From positions 10,105,958 through 10,169,957 of the forward strand of contig CM038913.1 in the NCBI GenBank assembly GCA_021904315.1: DNA of 64,000 bases. The letters run 5' to 3'. The notes beneath the pieces were generated by a model that was not told the origin of the DNA, ran no database searches, and worked only from the letters and a program-made list of their open reading frames with translations. This DNA comes from Sphagnum magellanicum. Taxonomy: Eukaryota > Streptophyta > Sphagnopsida > Sphagnales > Sphagnaceae. The position numbers were made by a program, and so were the translations under genes. Positions within the stretch are counted from its first letter, which is position 1. Each line of letters starts with the position of its first letter. Shown piece by piece: positions 61,442 to 64,000 of this stretch.

Positions 61442-61745
61442 CAAAAAATCTGAAAGAAACCCTCAAGCACACACGAGCTTCATTATTTAGGATAGTTTCT
61501 AATTGTAAATTATTATTATTTTCACTACCGAAAGTAAATAACCCTAAAAAAACAAAAAAAATTTATTAAGGGACTTGCTATGGAACTAGCCCACAAAAAA
61601 TCTGAAAGAAACCCTCAAGCACACACGAGCTTCATTATTTAGGATAGTTTCTAATTGTAAATTATTATTATTTTCACTACCGAAAGTAAATAACCCTAAA
61701 AAAACAAAAACAAATTATTAAGGGACTTGCTACAGAACTAGCCCA
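61442..61745. repeat. 152-bp tandem duplication
   Basis: Two adjacent 152-bp copies (61442-61593 and 61594-61745). Each starts CAAAAAATCTGAAAGAAACC and ends ACTAGCCCA. They differ at only a few bases, mainly in an A-rich stretch and at TATGGAAC versus TACAGAAC. This is a recent event. Confidence 0.92.
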
Positions 61746-61749
61746 GATA

Positions 61750-63290
61750 CTACAACATTGTACAAGATAGTTCTACAACCTATGTGAAGGTTGAATCTTG
61801 ATGGTCCTCAACTAGTTTGAAGAGGGTTTGAGTAAGAGTAAGGAATTCCATTGACGGTGTCATGGTTGTTTAAGCTACCTACTATGTTATGGGTTTGTTG
61901 TGTGTTTTATTTAGGCACTTTTTCAACCTTTTTCCTTAGGTGGAACAAGTAATCACTTGTTGCTTTTGCTTTTTGTGCTTAGTTTTTGTGTGAATGGCCA
62001 TTGGAGAACAACAAGTCCTGGTGAAGATCACATCCATAGTGAAAAAACCCATTTTCCTTTGGATTAGAAGAACCCCATATCACCAAAGAGAATGGTGGCT
62101 CCCCAAATCCGGTAGCAAGTATTTAACCCGAGTTTATTACCCCTTCTAGCATGCTAAGTTTGAGGCCCACTTTAGACTAGGAGTCAAGGGCCAAGGTTGA
62201 ACTCAAATTGAGCAATCCTATTGGTGCAATCACTGAAAAAGGACTTCATATTAGGGCTTTACACTAGGAGTCAAGGCTGAAAAAAAGAAAACAATTTTGT
62301 TAATACCACTTTATGGCCTTGACTTGGCCTCAAGTTGACAAAAAATACCTATCAACTTGAGAGGTCAACTTGTTATGGCAATAAAATATTATTGTTTTGA
62401 TGAAATTCACATCATAGGATCAAAGCAAACCTTCTACATTCTCCTTCATCATTTCACCTCTTTGTATTCATCTCTCATCATTTTCCTCTCTTTTTGTTGA
62501 GCTTTTGTGCTTATTTTTAAATGATGAAGGGAGTTTTAAAAAATTTCACTTGAAATATGGAAGATGTTGGAGTTTGCATGAAACGGGTGTGTCAAATGTA
62601 GGTTCTTATCTGAGTGGTCTTCCTTCTTCAACATTTGGTTTGGATATTCTATCTTGTCTCTATCCTCATCCATGGTGGTATGATTCTTATGGTTTAACTT
62701 GAGAAAGGATGCAAAGATGAAAAATAAAATTATACCAAAAAAGAATAAATGAAAGAATATGAAAGAAAAAATGAAAGCATGTGAGAGGTTAAAGCCTTGT
62801 CTTCATTGCCCTCAAACAAATACTATTTTATTCATAACTTGAGGCCAAACAACAAGCGAAGAAATGCTCAAATTTCTCATTATTGGCCCCAAGATTTTTT
62901 GGGCTCAACTCTTAGTCTAAAGCAAGCTTGAGAGAAAGCCCCAAGGTGAGACATTTCAAAAGATAAAGGGATTGGGACAAGGTGTTAACCAAGTGTATCC
63001 CCACTTTTGTGAATGTCCCCAACTTGTGGACTTCACCGATTGTAAAGCACAAGAGGAAAGTTATCATGAACCTAAACATATTTAGATCACAAGGCAATAT
63101 TTGCATCTACTCCTTCAAAGTCGTGCGGTTGAGAAGTTTTAAGAGTGGGAAGGACCTTAGAGGGGTCTTACACCAACTTCTTAGCATAAGATCCCTCCCA
63201 TTCTTATGGAGCATGCATAACAAAAACCCTACTCTTTAAGAGCTCTCTTCTTACCTATTGTGATTCATATTGATTAGTTCTTGGGTGTGC
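61750..63290. other. Non-coding DNA, no gene recognised
   Basis: No conserved frame. Near its end GTCTTACACCAACTTCTTAG plus GATCCCTCCCATTCTTA (63164-63210) is repeated, diverged, at 63732-63776 on the other side of the LTR-like copy. Confidence 0.45.
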
Positions 63291-63299
63291 TCGCACTTT

Positions 63300-63720
63300 G
63301 TTTTTTTCTTTGTTTTCTTTGGAAGGAGCCATATTGATTGGCCCATCAACAAAGTTTTTGGAAAATTGGGCACTTACTTCCCAATAGAAGCACCTATTTG
63401 GACTGCCATTTGCAAAAATAGAAATAAATGTGCTCCCTAAGGCTCACCTTTTCAGTTTATATACATGAGAGTTGAACTTTTGGCAAACCATATGGGATAC
63501 TACAGAGATGCTATTGGGAACGTTTGCGGAGATCTTGAGAATCTCATGGGAACACATAGGGAACATGATGGGAACTAGGAAAGGAATGCTGAAAATTCCT
63601 CCCCACCCCCCCTCAGTCTCAAAAAGGGAAAAACTGGACCCCTCATTACCCCTCATGAATCCATCCTGAGCCTTTCATCGGCTGCATGGAACTTTTGTTT
63701 CCAAAATGGTTTGTCGCCAT
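63300..63720. repeat. Dispersed LTR-like repeat, copy 2
   Basis: After T-rich runs come GAGCCATATTGATTGGCCC, GGCTCACCTTTTCAGTTTAT with ATATACAT (TATA-like), GATGCTATTGGGAACG, GGGAACATGATGGGAAC and CGGCTGCATGG, in the same order as copy 1 at 10707-11095. It is flanked by diverged direct repeats at 63164-63210 and 63732-63776, which may mark a larger unit. Confidence 0.5.
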
Positions 63721-64000
63721 TAAAGAGTGGGTGAGTCTTACACCAACTTCTCGAGGGAAGATCCCTCCCACTCTCAACCCCCTAAAACAAGGGACAAACG
63801 ACCCAAAAAACACATTGAAAAGCAAACCAAATTGGTTCACCATGATGTTTTCTAGGAGTTATATTCTACCATAGAATGGTCAAGCTCTTGCTCGCTAAGT
63901 TGGATAAGGCACAAGCAAGTATAAAACTCAAGTTTTGTGATCTCAAATATTTCGTTTGGTGATTCAAAATGTAAGAATCCAAGCCCAAAGCATAGCAAGA

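Overview
This is nuclear DNA from a land plant. It carries two plant genes with GT-AG introns (one with 20 exons, one with 7), one intronless plant-type phosphate transporter, short interstitial TTTAGGG telomere-type repeats, a decayed plastid rpl14 fragment, and many decayed transposons in AT-rich DNA. The gene density is low: three convincing protein genes in 64 kb. The rpl14 fragment reads, from memory, most like a moss or other bryophyte plastid sequence. A seed-free plant, perhaps a moss, is therefore my best guess, but it is not proven.

Layout. 1-10.6 kb is transposon-rich: a 220-bp CACTA-type miniature element, a decayed hAT-like transposase on the minus strand, and a 3.2-kb CACTA-like element that contains a GGTA-rich array and an AT-rich satellite. 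10.7-11.1 kb is a dispersed LTR-like repeat. 11.4-21.5 kb (+) is a BTB/POZ plus leucine-rich-repeat gene of the FBL11 type; its 20 exons join in frame into 984 codons. 23.3 kb holds the plastid rpl14 fragment. 24.9-28.6 kb (-) is a phosphatidylglycerophosphate synthase gene with 7 exons and 326 codons, convergent with FBL11. 28.6-43 kb is repeat-rich, with a decayed gag-like frame, a second coding-like relic cut by a CACTA end, and a partial duplicate of the phosphate-transporter leader. 44.28-45.95 kb (+) is a GC-rich PHT1 phosphate:H+ symporter of 555 aa with a repeat-laden leader. 46-50.6 kb is repeats. 50.67-57.57 kb is a candidate 6.9-kb terminal-inverted-repeat element with internal arrays. 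57.6-64 kb holds dispersed repeats, a LINE-like scrap, a 152-bp tandem duplication and a second LTR-like copy.

The three genes do not form a pathway. FBL11 is probably a ubiquitin-ligase adaptor, PGP synthase makes phosphatidylglycerol precursor in plastids or mitochondria, and PHT1 imports phosphate. PGP synthase and PHT1 both bear on phosphate and phospholipid economy, but nothing in the sequence shows co-regulation.

The most interesting structure is in the repeats. There is a CACTA family with GCGACTA/GCAACTA subterminal motifs. The long GGTA/TACC arrays lie inside terminal-repeat elements near their ends. A TGCAATACCC motif array occurs in both orientations. A 251-bp dispersed family sits upstream of PHT1 and upstream of its truncated duplicate leader.
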